Source: Membranipora membranacea (Eukaryota > Bryozoa > Gymnolaemata > Cheilostomatida > Membraniporidae). From it: DNA of 60,000 nt. This document shows positions 36,488-46,312 of the stretch, one piece after another. How positions within the stretch are numbered: the stretch's first letter is position 1; every line of letters begins with the position of its first letter. The position numbers were made by a program, and so were the translations under genes. The stretch lies in contig OU612067.1 of NCBI GenBank assembly GCA_914767715.1, forward strand, positions 23,040,162-23,100,161, in the 5' to 3' direction. A model generated the notes under the pieces. That model was given only the letters and a program-made list of their open reading frames with translations, searched no databases and was not told the origin of the DNA.

Positions 36488-39400
36488 AGATTCCGTTCAG
36501 TACATGATACCCTGTTATCTATCTGAACCAGACAGTGTCTATGATTTGAAAGATATGTAATGAAATTGTAAAAAGTATATTAACAAGATAATATAAATCC
36601 ATTGCCTTGTTCCTTCAATTGTGACCAGCATCTCAAATCGCCGGAGCGATTCCCCGGTTTGTTTCTGATGAGAACATATTTGTCTTTTAAATGATCACCT
36701 TTTTTCACATTTAAATCCTAGTATAGAACTAGGACTGTAACAAAACTATTAAGCGATTAATTGACACCCTCTTATCAACATTTATTAACCAGACCTGAAT
36801 CCTAAGCTACTGTAAAGTTGCCAGCAACTCCCCATAATAATGATAATCATGATAATATATTTTGTTACAAATAAACACAGAGAGTCACAGTATATGATGA
36901 GTGATGGTAAGATAGAGGATACGACTCCTCCAGTTCGGTCAGTGAGCAGATGCTGAGGGAACAAAAATTTCATTCAATAATTATATATAGTTTTCCGACT
37001 TAAATTTTATTACTGCCACTGGCTGAGAAGAAAATTAAGAACAATGGTAATCACAGGATTTCTAATGTTTGGTAAAATTATTTTATAGCAATTTATATCC
37101 AATTTTGCATACCAGTACCGCTAACAAAAAGAAGGTTGAGACTTTAGACAAGCTTAATTACCAAGTTAGAGGGCCTGTTAACAGTGCGAGGCATCTTCTC
37201 TAGCAAAAGAGACAAGCAAGACTTATACAAATTTGATGAAACCATTTTTAAAGCGCTGTCCCAAAATTTGTTAAAAGTTCTGTATATTATGTGTTATATA
37301 ATACCCAAGTGCAAGGTGTTAATACCATAATATTTTGACATTAATTTTGATGATCACACAAAAAAAGATGGAATGTTCACCCTCCTTGCAAACAACTGAT
37401 TATACAGACCGGAATCCCAAGATATCAAAGGCTAATTTGATAATTAAAAAGATTCTGAGAGAACCCATGTATTTCTATTATTAATGAAAGATATATAAAG
37501 TACAGATTCAGTTCAGTACAATATACTCTGTTAGCTATCTGCACCTGTCAGGTATAATTCTTTGTCAACAGGTGTTCGATATTCTGCTATAAGACTTTGT
37601 AGCAGAAACTGACAAATATTGAGTCGTTTTGTTAATAGTGTTTGATGTGTCTCGTAGAAAGTATATTAACAAGACAATATTAATCTATTTAGTTGTTCTT
37701 TAAGTTGTGACCAGCTGCTCAAATCACCGGAGTGATTATCCAGGGTTTTTGTCTGATGAGAACACATTCTGAAATTTCTGACATTTGAATCCTAGTATAG
37801 AACTTTTGCTGGTTGCGAGGCACTGCGCATGCGGATTGGTGAGTCTGGGCGGGATGTGTGCACTGTGCTCGCTGTCTACCGGGTGCACTCGGGCTCTTCG
37901 GCGGCTTTTCTTGGGGATTTAGCTCTGATTTTGCCCACTCTCCCCTCGAACTCAGTTGTTGTTGGTGACATCAATATTGATTTAAATCAAGAAAACTATT
38001 TGGACTCAGCTTCAGAAAACTATAGCGAGTTGATTCAAAGCCAATGTTTTTATAACCTTATTCAATGCCAACAAGAATTGGCGAAACCAAAATAAGTATT
38101 TTAGATCACATTATTGTTAAAAATTCAAGTCGTACACTCTATATTTTGACATTTCAGATCATAAGCCGGTGTGTGCATCCTTTGTTTACAAAAAGCACAG
38201 CCATAATTTTAACAAAAATCCCTCACAAATGAACATAACTAAAATAAATTATGTGTTATTCCAAGAAATTATACAGCAACAAAATTGGTCCCCAATTACA
38301 GAAATATCTGACACAAACACAGCTTTTAAACTTTTCATTGAAAAACTAAGCTTATGTGTTGATGATGCAAGCAACAAAATTAGTGCCAGAAAGAATCAAC
38401 GTTCTACTTTCAAGAAACCTTGGATGACTAAGCAATTATTATCATTTACAGGCACTGCGCATGCGGATTGGTGAGTCTGGGCGGGATGTTTGCACTGTGC
38501 TCGCTGTCTACCGGGTGCCCTCGGGCTCTTCGGCGGCTTTTCTTGGGGATTTAGTTCTGGTTTTGCCCACTCTCCCCTCGAACTCACTTGTTGTTGGTGA
38601 CATCAATATTGATTTAAATCCGGAAAATTATTTGGACCCAGCTTCTGAAAACTATAGCGAGTTGATTCAAAGCCAATGTTTTTATAGTCTTATTCAATCC
38701 CCAACAAGAATTGGCGAAACCGAAATAAGTATTTTAGATCACATTATTGTCAAAAATTCAAATCGGCACATAAAGTCGTACATTCTAGATTTTGACATTT
38801 CAGATCATAAGCCGGTGTGTGAATCCTTTGTTTACAAAAAAGCACAGCCATAATTTTAACGAAAATCCCTCACCAATGAACATGACTAAAACAAATTTTG
38901 TGTTATTACAAGAAACTATACAGCAACAGAATTGGTCCCCCATTTCAGAAATATCTGACACCAACACGCTTTTCAACTTTTCATTGAAAAACTAGTGCCA
39001 GAAAGCATCAACGTTCTACTTTCAAAAAACCTTGGATGACTAAGCAATTATTTGCATTTACAAAAGAACGTACTAAGCTTCACAAAATGAGCAAATTACA
39101 ACCGTTCAATGATAAATTACAAATGCGGTATAGGAAATTCAGAAATCACGTAACAAACTGGGTAAACATGGCAAGGAAAGAGCATTACAAAGCTCAGTAT
39201 GATAAGTGTTGTGGGAATACCAATGAAAAATGGAGATTTGTCATGAGTTTTATTAAAAAAGATACCAATGGTTCACATGAGAAAATTCATCTCGGACATG
39301 ATGGTGATCAGAGCATTTCCGTAGCTGATAAATTTAATGATTTCTTTATCAATGTTCGTACTAATCTGGCAGAAAATCATCCAACCACTGCAACCAAATT

Positions 39401-42400
39401 TACCAAATATTTTCCTAAAATTGATAATGCTTTTGCAGCTGAATTTTCTTTCACTGAAATTGAGGCCTGATGACTACCAATGCAAGCTTTTAAAGATGAT
39501 AAATTAACCCTGGCACCACTCTTAACATACTTAGCCGACCTGATGATAAAAACCTCAATTTTCCCAGACTGCTTAAAAATTGCTCGTGTGAAACCACTTT
39601 TAAAAAAGGAGATAAAACTAGAGGTAATAGTTACAGACCGATTTTAATTTTAAATTCGACATCGAAAGTTTTAGAAAAGCTCCTTTCAATGCAAATCAGA
39701 GAGTATCTGGAGTGCAGAGATTTACTCACTAATTACCAATTTGGCTTACAACTGACGCAAATAATATTATAATGGAACAACCTTACAACAATTTTAATGA
39801 TAGAGGCATCACCCAGGGTGTGCTTTTAGATTTTTCAAAAGCTTTTGATGCAATAAATCAGGGCATTCTCATCAGTAAACTGAATTTTTTTTTGATTTTC
39901 CTCTCCCTCTTGTCGACTTTTAGAAAATTATCTTTTAAACAGAAAACAATTTGTCTTGGTTAACGATGTTGAGTCAGGGTTATTGCAAGTCAAGATTGGT
40001 GTTCCCCAGGGTTCGGTTTTCAGGCCACTTTTATTTTTAATTTATATTAACGACCTTTTAAATGCAGCACCTGATCTAAATTATATACTTTTTGCTGATG
40101 ATACAAACATTTTTAATACTGAACCTGAAGTTATGAAAAGAACTTTACCTTTGATTAATGAATGGTGTATCACCAACCGTCTTGTTATTAACTATGAGAA
40201 AACCTTTCAAGTCCTTTTTAAAGCCCCAAACAAATTTTTAACCCTGAGGAATTCAAGCTCGAGTTCGGGAACTCTATTTTAAAAGAAAAAGGAACCAACA
40301 AATTTTTAGGACTTGAGTTAGACTCCAACCCAACTTTCCATGAGCATTTTAAAAGCCTTAAAAAGAAATTAAATTTAACTCTGATGATGATGTGAGCACT
40401 ACGTCCAGCTATGGAGCTATGGAGCTAAACCGACTATCAAAGTGATTGCCAGAAGCTGCTGAATCTATTGCAATTTTCAAACTTAAATTCCGATTGAAGC
40501 CAGTTGAGTTATCAACATTTAACCCTAGCTGGGAACGATAAATAAATGATAGCTATGAGTAAAAATCACTGTTTCTACACCCTCCAGTGACGTCGCGTCA
40601 CCATAATTAAGTGCCTCACTTCAGCTATATACAGTGTCATGTCTAGGTTTATTATTAAGTCTATGGTCTGACCATACTGATTCACAATACTACCAATACG
40701 TTCTCATGTCTAAATTAAAATATGTTGGGAGTTATCCTATCATATAAATATAGAAGATAACTGCCTTTTGCGATATGTATACATATGATAAGGTTAATTT
40801 GACAAACAAAGATTGCCTCACTGAGAGAACCCTTGTAATTTGATTGTTGGTATAATATACATAAAATACAGATTCAGTTCAGAACAAGATCCTCTGTTAG
40901 CTATCTGCACCTGTCAGGTATAATTCTTTGTCAAGAGGTGTTCGATATTCTGCTATAAGACTTTGTAGCAGAAACTGACAAATATTGAGTCGTTTTGTTA
41001 ATAGTGTTTGATGTGTCTCGTAGAAAGTATATTAACAAGAAAATATTAATCTATTTAGTTGTTCTTTAAGTTGTGACCAGCAGCTCAAATCACCGGAGTG
41101 ATTATCCATGGTTTTTGTCTGATGAGAACACATTCTGACATTTAAATCCTAGAATAGAACTAGGACTGTAACAAAACTATTAAGCGATTAATTGACACCC
41201 TCTTATCAACATTTATTAACCAGACCTGAATCCTAAGCTACTGTAAAGTTGCCAGCAACAGCCCATAATAATAATCATGATAATATATTTTGTTACAAAT
41301 AAACAGAGAGAAGACGATACGGATACAGTATATGATGAGTGATGGTAAGATAGACGATATGACTCACCTTTCTGGTAGAGTTCTCAAGTCACACCGAGAC
41401 ACATATATCTTCTTAAGTGACCTCATCCCTCCTAATCCTTCAGGTAATGTCTGTAGGTTCTCATTACAGGGTAAGTATAACTCCTCCAGTTCGGTCAGTG
41501 AGCAGATGCTGAGGGAACAAAAATTTCATTCAATAATTATATATAGTTTTCCGACTTAGATTTTATTACTGCCACTGGCTGAGGAGAAAATTAAGAACAA
41601 TGGTAATCACAGGATTTCTAATGTTTGGTAAAATAATTCTATAGCAATTTATATCCAATTTTGCGTACCAGTACCACTAACAAAAAGAAGGTTGAGACTT
41701 TAGACAAGCTTAATTACCAAGTTAGAGGGCCTGTTACAAATGCGAGGCATCTTCTCTAGCAAAAGAGACAAGCAGCAAAAGAGACGAGAGGCAGTAGCAC
41801 CCTAAAGGGGCACTTATTAGCCTGCTGGCTCTCAGTACAAATAAACCTAACTAAACCAACAATACACCAGTGGCCAGTAAGCAATACAATCCTGGTGTTT
41901 TAAAAAATAATACTACCAACACATTCTAAATCATAAAATTAAATATGTTGGGAGTTATCCTGCCTTATAATTATAGAAGATAACTGCCTTTTGCCATGTG
42001 TATCAAAGGCTAATTTGACAATTAAAAAGGTTCTGAGAGAACCCATGTATTTCTATTATTAATGAAAGAAATATAAAGTACAGATTCAGTTCAGTACATG
42101 ATACCCTGTTATCTATCTGCACCTGGCAGGTACATATCCAGCTTTGTCAACAGGTATTAGAAATTCAGCCATGAGACTTTGTAGTGAAAACTGACAAATA
42201 TTGAGTTGTTTTGTTTACAATGTATGATATGTTTTGTAGAATATAATTACCTATTGGCTGCAATTAGGATATTCATGGTAAAAAAATATGGATTTGCTCG
42301 GTTTGTTTTCACCCTGTGTGGTATGCTCTATGATATAATTTCACCCAGCATGGTCTCTGGATACAGCAGTTACAGTTAGTCTCAGTCAACCATGATTTTG

Positions 42401-45400
42401 TTTGAGTATCTTAAAATTACATATTGATAACATTTTTGTGACAGTCACTGAGATATTGTCAAAAGTAAAGTAGTAGTAAAATATATGCAGAGGGTACTAT
42501 GTTATGATTAACATTAACAACACAAAAAACAAAGAGGTCTCATTATTTTATCTGTGTAAATTACACCAGCTGGCTCTTTTATCAGTGATAGATGAGATAT
42601 CATGTAAAAGTACAGGAATGTGACAGGGACTACTGATAACTAGCATTCTGATATGGCAGTTATGGCTTTAGAATGTCATAATTCTGACGACAGCTTCATG
42701 TGGCGATTCCCAACTAAAATAAGGGTTGGTTTTTCAGTGTAAATAGTCATTAAACCAAATCATCTTATACGAATTTGCTGAAATCATTTTTAAAGCACTG
42801 TCCAAAAATTTGTTAAAAGTTTTGTATATTATGTGTTATATAATACCCAAGTGCAATGTGTAAATACCATAATATTTTGACATTATTTTTGATGATCACA
42901 AAAAGAAAGATGGAATGTTCACCCTCCTTGCAAACAACTGAATATACTGACGGGAATCCCAAGATACTGTTTAGTTTCCAGCAACAAGGCACAATAATAA
43001 TGAATATGATAATATATTTTGTTACAAATAAACACAGAGAGGAGACGATACAATAACAGTATATGATGAGTGATTGTAAGATAGAGGATATGACTCACCA
43101 CCCTGGTAACCTTCTCAGGATAGAGAGACACTTTTATATTCTTAAGTGACCTCATCCCTCCTAATACTTTAGGTAATGTCTGAAGTCTGGGATTACGGTG
43201 TGTATCTAACACCTCAAGTTCAGATTTGATTACTGTCACTGGCTGAGAAGAAAATTGCCAACAATGATATTCACGGGATTTCTAATGTTTGGTAAAATAA
43301 CTTTATATTGACTCATATCCAATTTTGCATACCAGTACCACAAAGAAAAAGTAGGTTGAGACTTTGGAAAACCTTAACTTCCAAGTTAGGAGGCCTGTTA
43401 AAAGTGTGAGGCACTTTCTTTAACAAAAGAGACGAGAAGCAAAAGAGACGAGAAGCAAAAGAGACGAGAAGCAAAAGAGATGACAAGAAAAAGAGACGAG
43501 AGGCAGTGACACCTTAAAGGGGCACCTATCAGCCTATAGGCTCTCAGTATGAATAAACCTAGCTAAAACAACAATACACCAGTGGTCAGTATGCAATACA
43601 AACGGTAAATAGAGAATCTCTTTATCCTGCATTTTAAAAAACAAATTTTCTGATAAGGATGTAAATGCTTGGCCATGCTGATTATGAATACTACCGATAG
43701 GTTCTCATTTCTACATTTCAATATGATGGGAGTTATCTTGTAACATAAATAGAGTAGATAACTGCCTTTTATCATGTGTATCAAAGGTTATTATTTTTTT
43801 ACTAGTTCAGTACATCAATGAGCTCCCAAGTGTTTAATAACGCAAACCTCCATGGATGAACAAGTGGTAAATTCACACAGGTAGGGGTAGGGGTTTTGCA
43901 GGTATAATTTTTACCTGCAAAACCAAGATGACCTAACTTGACCCTGAAAAACCGTCTTCCCCAAAACTTGCCAAGGTCTCAACAATTTATCGCAATATGT
44001 CACAAAAGCTACATTGTGCGGATCTCTGAGATTGCATTCTATATAGTGATGTTTTAAAGTAGATATTAAAAAATGTATCTCATTAAACAGTCATATTAAT
44101 ATAAATTTTAGAGAAGATCTCTTTCTCTTTACCTCCTGCATGATAAATAACCGATAAGCTAGACATAATCAAATATGAAAACCTGAAAAGAGGTCACCCA
44201 GGGACAGGACACATCATATATAACCGGTGCACAATATATACACTCAATATATTTCTATAAATTGGGTGGTGGAAAATGCATAGAAATGCCAGCGCATGGT
44301 GAATTATCACAATAGCTCAAGGTCGGTTAGCGTAATGGCCACGTATTTAATGCCTTGCTTCTAATCTTCCAGATTCACTTAACTCATGTCTCAGATCTCT
44401 AATCGCAAATATAACTACTATGTAGTAACCAGGTGTGTCATCTATTTTGAGCCCAAATAGCCTGTTATTGCCAAAACTTTACTTGTACACATATTTTGTT
44501 TTTCACCATTAGACTTTTTCAGGGATGCTTTCTGGTTCCAGAACCCCAATAGTTAGGTTACATCAGGAAATCTGCTCAAGCTTAAAGGGATGATAACTCC
44601 AGCGATATATAATTTATTTTGAATGACTGAATTTATATCACCTGACTTTGGCTTTCCAACATTAAACATTTTTTTGTTCGAAACAAACTTGCAAATGTCA
44701 TTGCACCTCAAATATATGGTACCACTAACCGTTCTAACTGATCTGAGTGTGGTATCCATCTGAGTCTGAGTTGTTTCAGATGCGGAGATATCTCATGTAG
44801 ATTAGGTGGGATATTACCTTCTATCACCATTTGTGTGATTTGTATTCTCTGTGATGCCTTTGTCAGCTCTTGTAATGTCATTGACTTTACTGTTACATAA
44901 TTATCAATCCGGTCAACTTGAGGTTGCCCAGCATGTCTGTACCAGACACGATAACCTAAAAGGTGAGTAATTACAGAAATCATTTGAGTTCTATATTAAT
45001 GTTTTTTTTCTTACTTTTCTGTGCTCTCATCTGAACTCCAGTAAGGATGATAACGATTTATGGAACATGATTTAGAGGCATAAACACATGTATTCCACAG
45101 TGAAGTGATCAATATGAGAGACTCAATACACTTTTAAAGGTTCTAAATCACTTCTATCACAACAAGAAAATTGAGAAGACAATCAATAATCAAAGAATAT
45201 TAATATGCATACTACATTTACTTTTACTTTTTACTTTCATTTTCATTGGTATGCTGTAGGCCTAGTTGACCTTACAAAAACAGACACTCAATCACCATAT
45301 ATATTATGTTTCCTGTGCCTTGAATGGATTTCATGAACTGGAGAAGGAACAACAATAATAATTATTCTAGGAGTCAGTTGTTGATCAAGAAAACAAATTG

Positions 45401-45726
45401 CACGCTTTACAAGTTTGTAATTTGACTTGACTATGTTTAAAATAAATTAGCCTGTATTCAGTATGACGCCAAGGGTGAGAATGTTGGTAAAAGAGAATCA
45501 AGTGTGTATGCAGATGAATCTTGGGTAGTGCTCACTTCATTCACTATCATGTACTCCGCTCTTTTATTTACATCAATACAGCCGCAAAATTTAGAAAACG
45601 GGTTGGTATCAACAGAGGATTTATAGTATTATGAGTCTCACCTTGACCTTCTTCCTCAGTGTTACCCCTCAGCTCACTCTCCCTAGCACTGTCTGCCCCA
45701 CTAGGATCCTCATTCTGCGACGTCAT
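25586..45726 (-). CDS. LRR-ROC-COR-caspase fusion protein (ROCO-caspase), 12 exons
   Basis: Twelve exons join with matching phases to 3,693 nt, giving 1,230 residues: 45726-45642, 44955-44730, 41508-41368, 35908-35768, 30562-28626, 28493-28419, 28251-28013, 27608-27426, 27259-27037, 26755-26567, 26331-26222, 25729-25586. Domains in order: acidic N-terminus (1-28), LRR-like repeats (about 29-240), ROC GTPase (about 265-470; GKSGAGKT 279-286, DFGGH 333-337, THTD 402-405), COR (about 490-750), Cys/His-containing tail (to 843), low-complexity linker (844-948), caspase p20 (949-1083; His in MTHG 1037, Cys in QACSG 1081), intersubunit linker, and p10 (1138-1230). ROCO proteins are GTPases that dimerise through COR; caspases are Asp-specific cysteine proteases activated by proximity. 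A cytosolic sensor-executioner is inferred. The start ATG is the first in the most 5' recognisable exon; a non-coding upstream exon is possible. Confidence 0.82.
26222..26331 (-). CDS. ROCO-caspase exon 11 (caspase p10)
   Basis: 110 nt, phase 1 to 0, acceptor TGATTGTAG, donor ATT|GTGAGT. It reads YMSMRNEVTGSLLIRCLVTT, HRDLFSLFEI. This matches the p10 pattern in which the S-x-R arginine helps bind the P1 Asp and is followed by GS.xI. The exon is too short to be called by ORF length and was found only by phase and motif. Confidence 0.88.
26567..26755 (-). CDS. ROCO-caspase exon 10 (intersubunit linker and p10 start)
   Basis: 189 nt, phase 1 to 1, donor T|GTGAGT. It reads ERDLGKAGAAKQSTTDD, PIQAAASEVEQPSHRSQPLEI and then DLMVIKSSFE, which begins the p10 subunit. 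The LEID-H motif (residues 1128-1132) fits a caspase-8/9-like cleavage consensus and lies just before p10. The linker is long, as in initiator caspases. Confidence 0.8.
27037..27259 (-). CDS. ROCO-caspase exon 9 (caspase catalytic His and Cys)
   Basis: 223 nt, phase 0 to 1. It reads EMLKAVQDETKRADHKDFG, FFLCLMTHGCEDDV (catalytic His), then AGKPKVIVVQACSGG (catalytic Cys). The pentapeptide is QACSG, where most caspases have QACRG or QACQG. Both catalytic residues are present, so activity is expected. The donor is G|GTATGG. Confidence 0.9.
27426..27608 (-). CDS. ROCO-caspase exon 8 (caspase p20 start)
   Basis: 183 nt, phase 0 to 0, acceptor TTGTTTTACAG, donor GAG|GTGAGT. It reads IYKMSRGRRGRALIINIENF, the characteristic start of a caspase catalytic domain, then a conserved Gly-x-Asp-x-Asp-like segment (RRKGSDMDVKNLKYMLKSL) and VVEDVTAE. 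I end it at 27426 because joining to exon 9 gives VTAE|EMLKAV, the normal caspase spacing. Reading on would add 34 residues and a frameshift. Confidence 0.88.
28013..28251 (-). CDS. ROCO-caspase exon 7 (pre-caspase linker)
   Basis: 239 nt, phase 1 to 0. Acidic, Ser/Pro-rich linker (EEENEDLQPQAE, SDSVISEDGGGYLSPSTED) ending EIKELFNKTSL at donor CTG|GTAAAA. The frame continues 17 more codons to a TAG, but the GTAAAA donor joins exactly to the caspase start IYKM, so I take the splice. If the intron were retained, a caspase-less protein would result, a possible alternative product. Confidence 0.78.
28419..28493 (-). CDS. ROCO-caspase exon 6 (linker)
   Basis: 75 nt, phase 1 to 1, acceptor TTTTTTACAG, donor A|GTGAGT. 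It encodes a short acidic, serine-rich linker (ITETGISQLEEYVSTN, SVSDSSS). No domain is recognised. Confidence 0.75.
28626..30562 (-). CDS. ROCO-caspase exon 5 (last LRR, ROC, COR)
   Basis: 1,937 nt, phase 2 to 1, acceptor TTTTTTACAG, donor T|GTGAGT. It opens with an LRR (LGNLKQLTSLWVSFNKKL), then the usual ROCO junction (LLSPPYAVIKQGG). ROC: VFGKSGAGKTSL (P-loop), FIDFGGHKVY (G3), VLTHTDKL (G4). COR follows from PGSWYKTL with IHEIGRIMWY and PDVLVSLIGILYDHR. The C-terminal part has FYCSHCLL and ends VVPKPFGFPC. The GTPase motifs are intact, so nucleotide binding is expected. Lack of introns across ROC-COR contrasts with the rest of the gene. Confidence 0.9.
30700..30760 (-). pseudogene. Decayed copy of the start of exon 5
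   Basis: On the minus strand, GATTATGGCAG is followed by CCTTGGGAAGCTCGAAAAGT, closely matching the acceptor and first codons of exon 5 about 190 nt away (CCTTGGGAACCTCAAACAGT). The copy then hits a stop after about 15 codons. It shows that the exon 5 acceptor region was itself duplicated locally. Confidence 0.6.
31060..32990. other. Intron sequence of the ROCO-caspase gene, unidentified
   Basis: Intron between exons 5 and 4, upstream of LINE copy 1. It contains T-tracts at 31567-31578 and about 31957, a GC-rich block at 31770-31940 unlike its surroundings, and a CTCCAACCTCTCCAACC repeat near 32420. No exon with matching phase is seen. The GC-rich block may be a fragment of an unrecognised transposon. 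Confidence 0.4.
33000..35350 (+). mobile_element. LINE (CR1/L2/Jockey-like), degenerate copy 1
   Basis: In order: a coiled-coil ORF1-like protein at 33039-33461 (140 aa; MIDKLDANKAFMEERSNN, then heptad-like Glu/Lys repeats), the end of an endonuclease (VVGDINIDLN near 33630, DISDHKPV remnant near 33815), an endonuclease-RT linker ORF at 33837-34562, and reverse transcriptase at 34797-35351 (DFSKAFDTIN, IGVPQGSVL, FADDTNIF). Frameshifts and stops interrupt it, and most of the endonuclease is deleted. It lies antisense in the largest-but-one intron of the ROCO-caspase gene. Confidence 0.8.
35768..35908 (-). CDS. ROCO-caspase exon 4 (two LRRs)
   Basis: 141 nt, phase 2 to 2, with the same splice-site sequences as exon 3. 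It reads LTELEVLNLNGNRNLQTLPE and LGGMRSLKKIYVSRCDLRSI. The LGGMRSLKKIYVSRCDLR block is identical to that in exon 3, and the differences fall in the variable LRR surface positions (NLNGNR against YLPCNE). Confidence 0.87.
36915..36946 (-). pseudogene. Truncated LRR exon remnant
   Basis: On the minus strand, TTGTTCCCTCAGCATCTGCT and CACTGACCGAACTGGAGGAG match the beginning of exons 3 and 4, but the rest of the exon is deleted: the sequence jumps to the intron block normally lying beyond the donor. It is a dead unit of the duplicated LRR array. Confidence 0.75.
37806..38451 (+). mobile_element. LINE fragment, copy 2a (endonuclease and linker)
   Basis: It starts at GCTGGTTGCGAGGCACTGCG, close to where the copy 1 endonuclease part begins, and covers the endonuclease end and part of the linker (ORFs 37829-38095 and 38169-38474). 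It stops abruptly at 38451 in ATTATCATTTACA, where copy 2b begins. Its 5' boundary interrupts the duplicated LRR intron sequence TAGTATAGAACT. Confidence 0.75.
38452..40390 (+). mobile_element. LINE fragment, copy 2b (endonuclease to RT)
   Basis: It restarts at GGCACTGCGCATGCGGATTG and contains endonuclease (VVGDINIDLN, DFDISDHKPV in ORF 38461-38853), linker (39036-39470) and RT pieces (DFSKAFDAIN near 39830, IGVPQGSV and FADDTNIF in ORF 39956-40282). It has several frameshifts and is about 90 percent or more similar to copy 1 by eye. Head-to-tail joining to copy 2a suggests template switching or unequal exchange. Confidence 0.75.
41368..41508 (-). CDS. ROCO-caspase exon 3 (two LRRs)
   Basis: 141 nt, phase 2 to 2, acceptor TTGTTCCCTCAG, donor AG|GTGAGT. 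It encodes 47 residues with the LRR pattern LTELEELYLPCNENLQTLPE and LGGMRSLKKIYVSRCDLRTL. The symmetrical phase allows duplication or loss of the exon without frameshift. It is nearly identical to exon 4. Confidence 0.85.
43099..43242 (-). pseudogene. LRR exon copy with incompatible phase
   Basis: Homologous to the LRR exons at 41368 and 35768 (LEVLDTHRNPRLQTLPKV, LGGMRSLKNIKVS). Relative to them it has a 5-nt gain near the start and a 2-nt loss near the end, so it would be phase 0 at both ends, where the gene needs phase 2. Included between exon 2 and exon 3 it would break the frame. It is either a dead copy of the duplicated LRR unit or part of an unrecognised alternative transcript. Confidence 0.65.
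43428..43503. repeat. Short tandem repeat GAGACGAGAAGCAAAA
   Basis: About five imperfect copies of a 16-bp unit (AAAAGAGACGAGAAGC) inside the duplicated LRR intron. A one- to two-copy version is present in the sister unit at about 41757-41790, so the tract expanded in one unit only. Confidence 0.75.
44730..44955 (-). CDS. ROCO-caspase exon 2 (LRR-like)
   Basis: Acceptor CACCTTTTAG, donor CG|GTTAGT, phase 1 to 2. The exon encodes 74 complete codons, including MTLQELTKASQRIQITQMV and then a leucine-rich segment (NLHEISPHLKQLRLRW). The exact phase fit to exon 1 and to the 141-nt LRR exons supports inclusion. Confidence 0.7.
45642..45726 (-). CDS. ROCO-caspase exon 1 (start codon)
   Basis: ATG at 45726-45724 begins a polar acidic stretch (MTSQNEDPSGADSARESE) and ends CAA G|GTGAGA, phase 1. 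An AG lies two bases before the ATG (ATCGCAG), so a non-coding upstream exon is possible. No signal peptide is encoded, consistent with a cytosolic protein. Start confidence is moderate, because other upstream coding exons cannot be excluded. Confidence 0.6.
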
Positions 45727-46312
45727 TTCTGCGATATATAAAGTGTTTATTTGGCATATTATAAATGGTGAGAGAATATACCCACTTATATATATTATTT
45801 GCAGTATCGAGCTTCACAACTTCTCTGCAGTTTACTAACAGTTTCTTCACCATGTGGCAAAAAACTTGAGTTGTAGATTAGAGAAGCTTTAAAAATAGAA
45901 CAATACCAATACGTCTGTCTTTGAAGCGTTGGAGGTGTATAAAAAAATTCCCACAATGCAATCTTAGCCTGGAGTTCCTGTAAAAATCAGTTTCATTATT
46001 GACCTGGGAGGGGGGAGGGGTGAGTAAAATGTAAAGTTTTGTGTTTGGAGGTTTGTGTTTGGAAAGATAACATAACTAATGGCATGGGAGGCAGAGGGAG
46101 GCAAACTCGAAAAAAACATTAAAGATTAAAATTGAAAATAATTATTTTCAGAGGCATTAACTATTGTGTATCATTTGCCCGTGGTGTAGCTTTGCACAAT
46201 GGCTCACTAATAACGATGGCTCTTGTGAGAGCTTCATGCCCTCAGCACAGAGATGAAGCCCAAATGATAGGACTAGCTGATCTAGACCAAGTTTGGTCGA
46301 TTTGCCTGCACT

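Larger units (their letters stand above)
35560..43800. repeat. Tandemly duplicated LRR exon-intron units
   Basis: The same intron blocks recur with an LRR exon or exon remnant in each unit: CAGACCTGAATCCTAAGCTA at about 35621, 36792 and 41221 (a diverged form near 42940), AGATAACTGCCTTTT at about 36366, 40753, 41983 and 43754, and GGTTGAGACTT at about 36090, 37134, 41690 and 43348. The units are about 1.1-1.3 kb, apart from the one expanded by a LINE insertion (37.8-40.4 kb). The array explains how the LRR region grows and shrinks. Confidence 0.8.
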
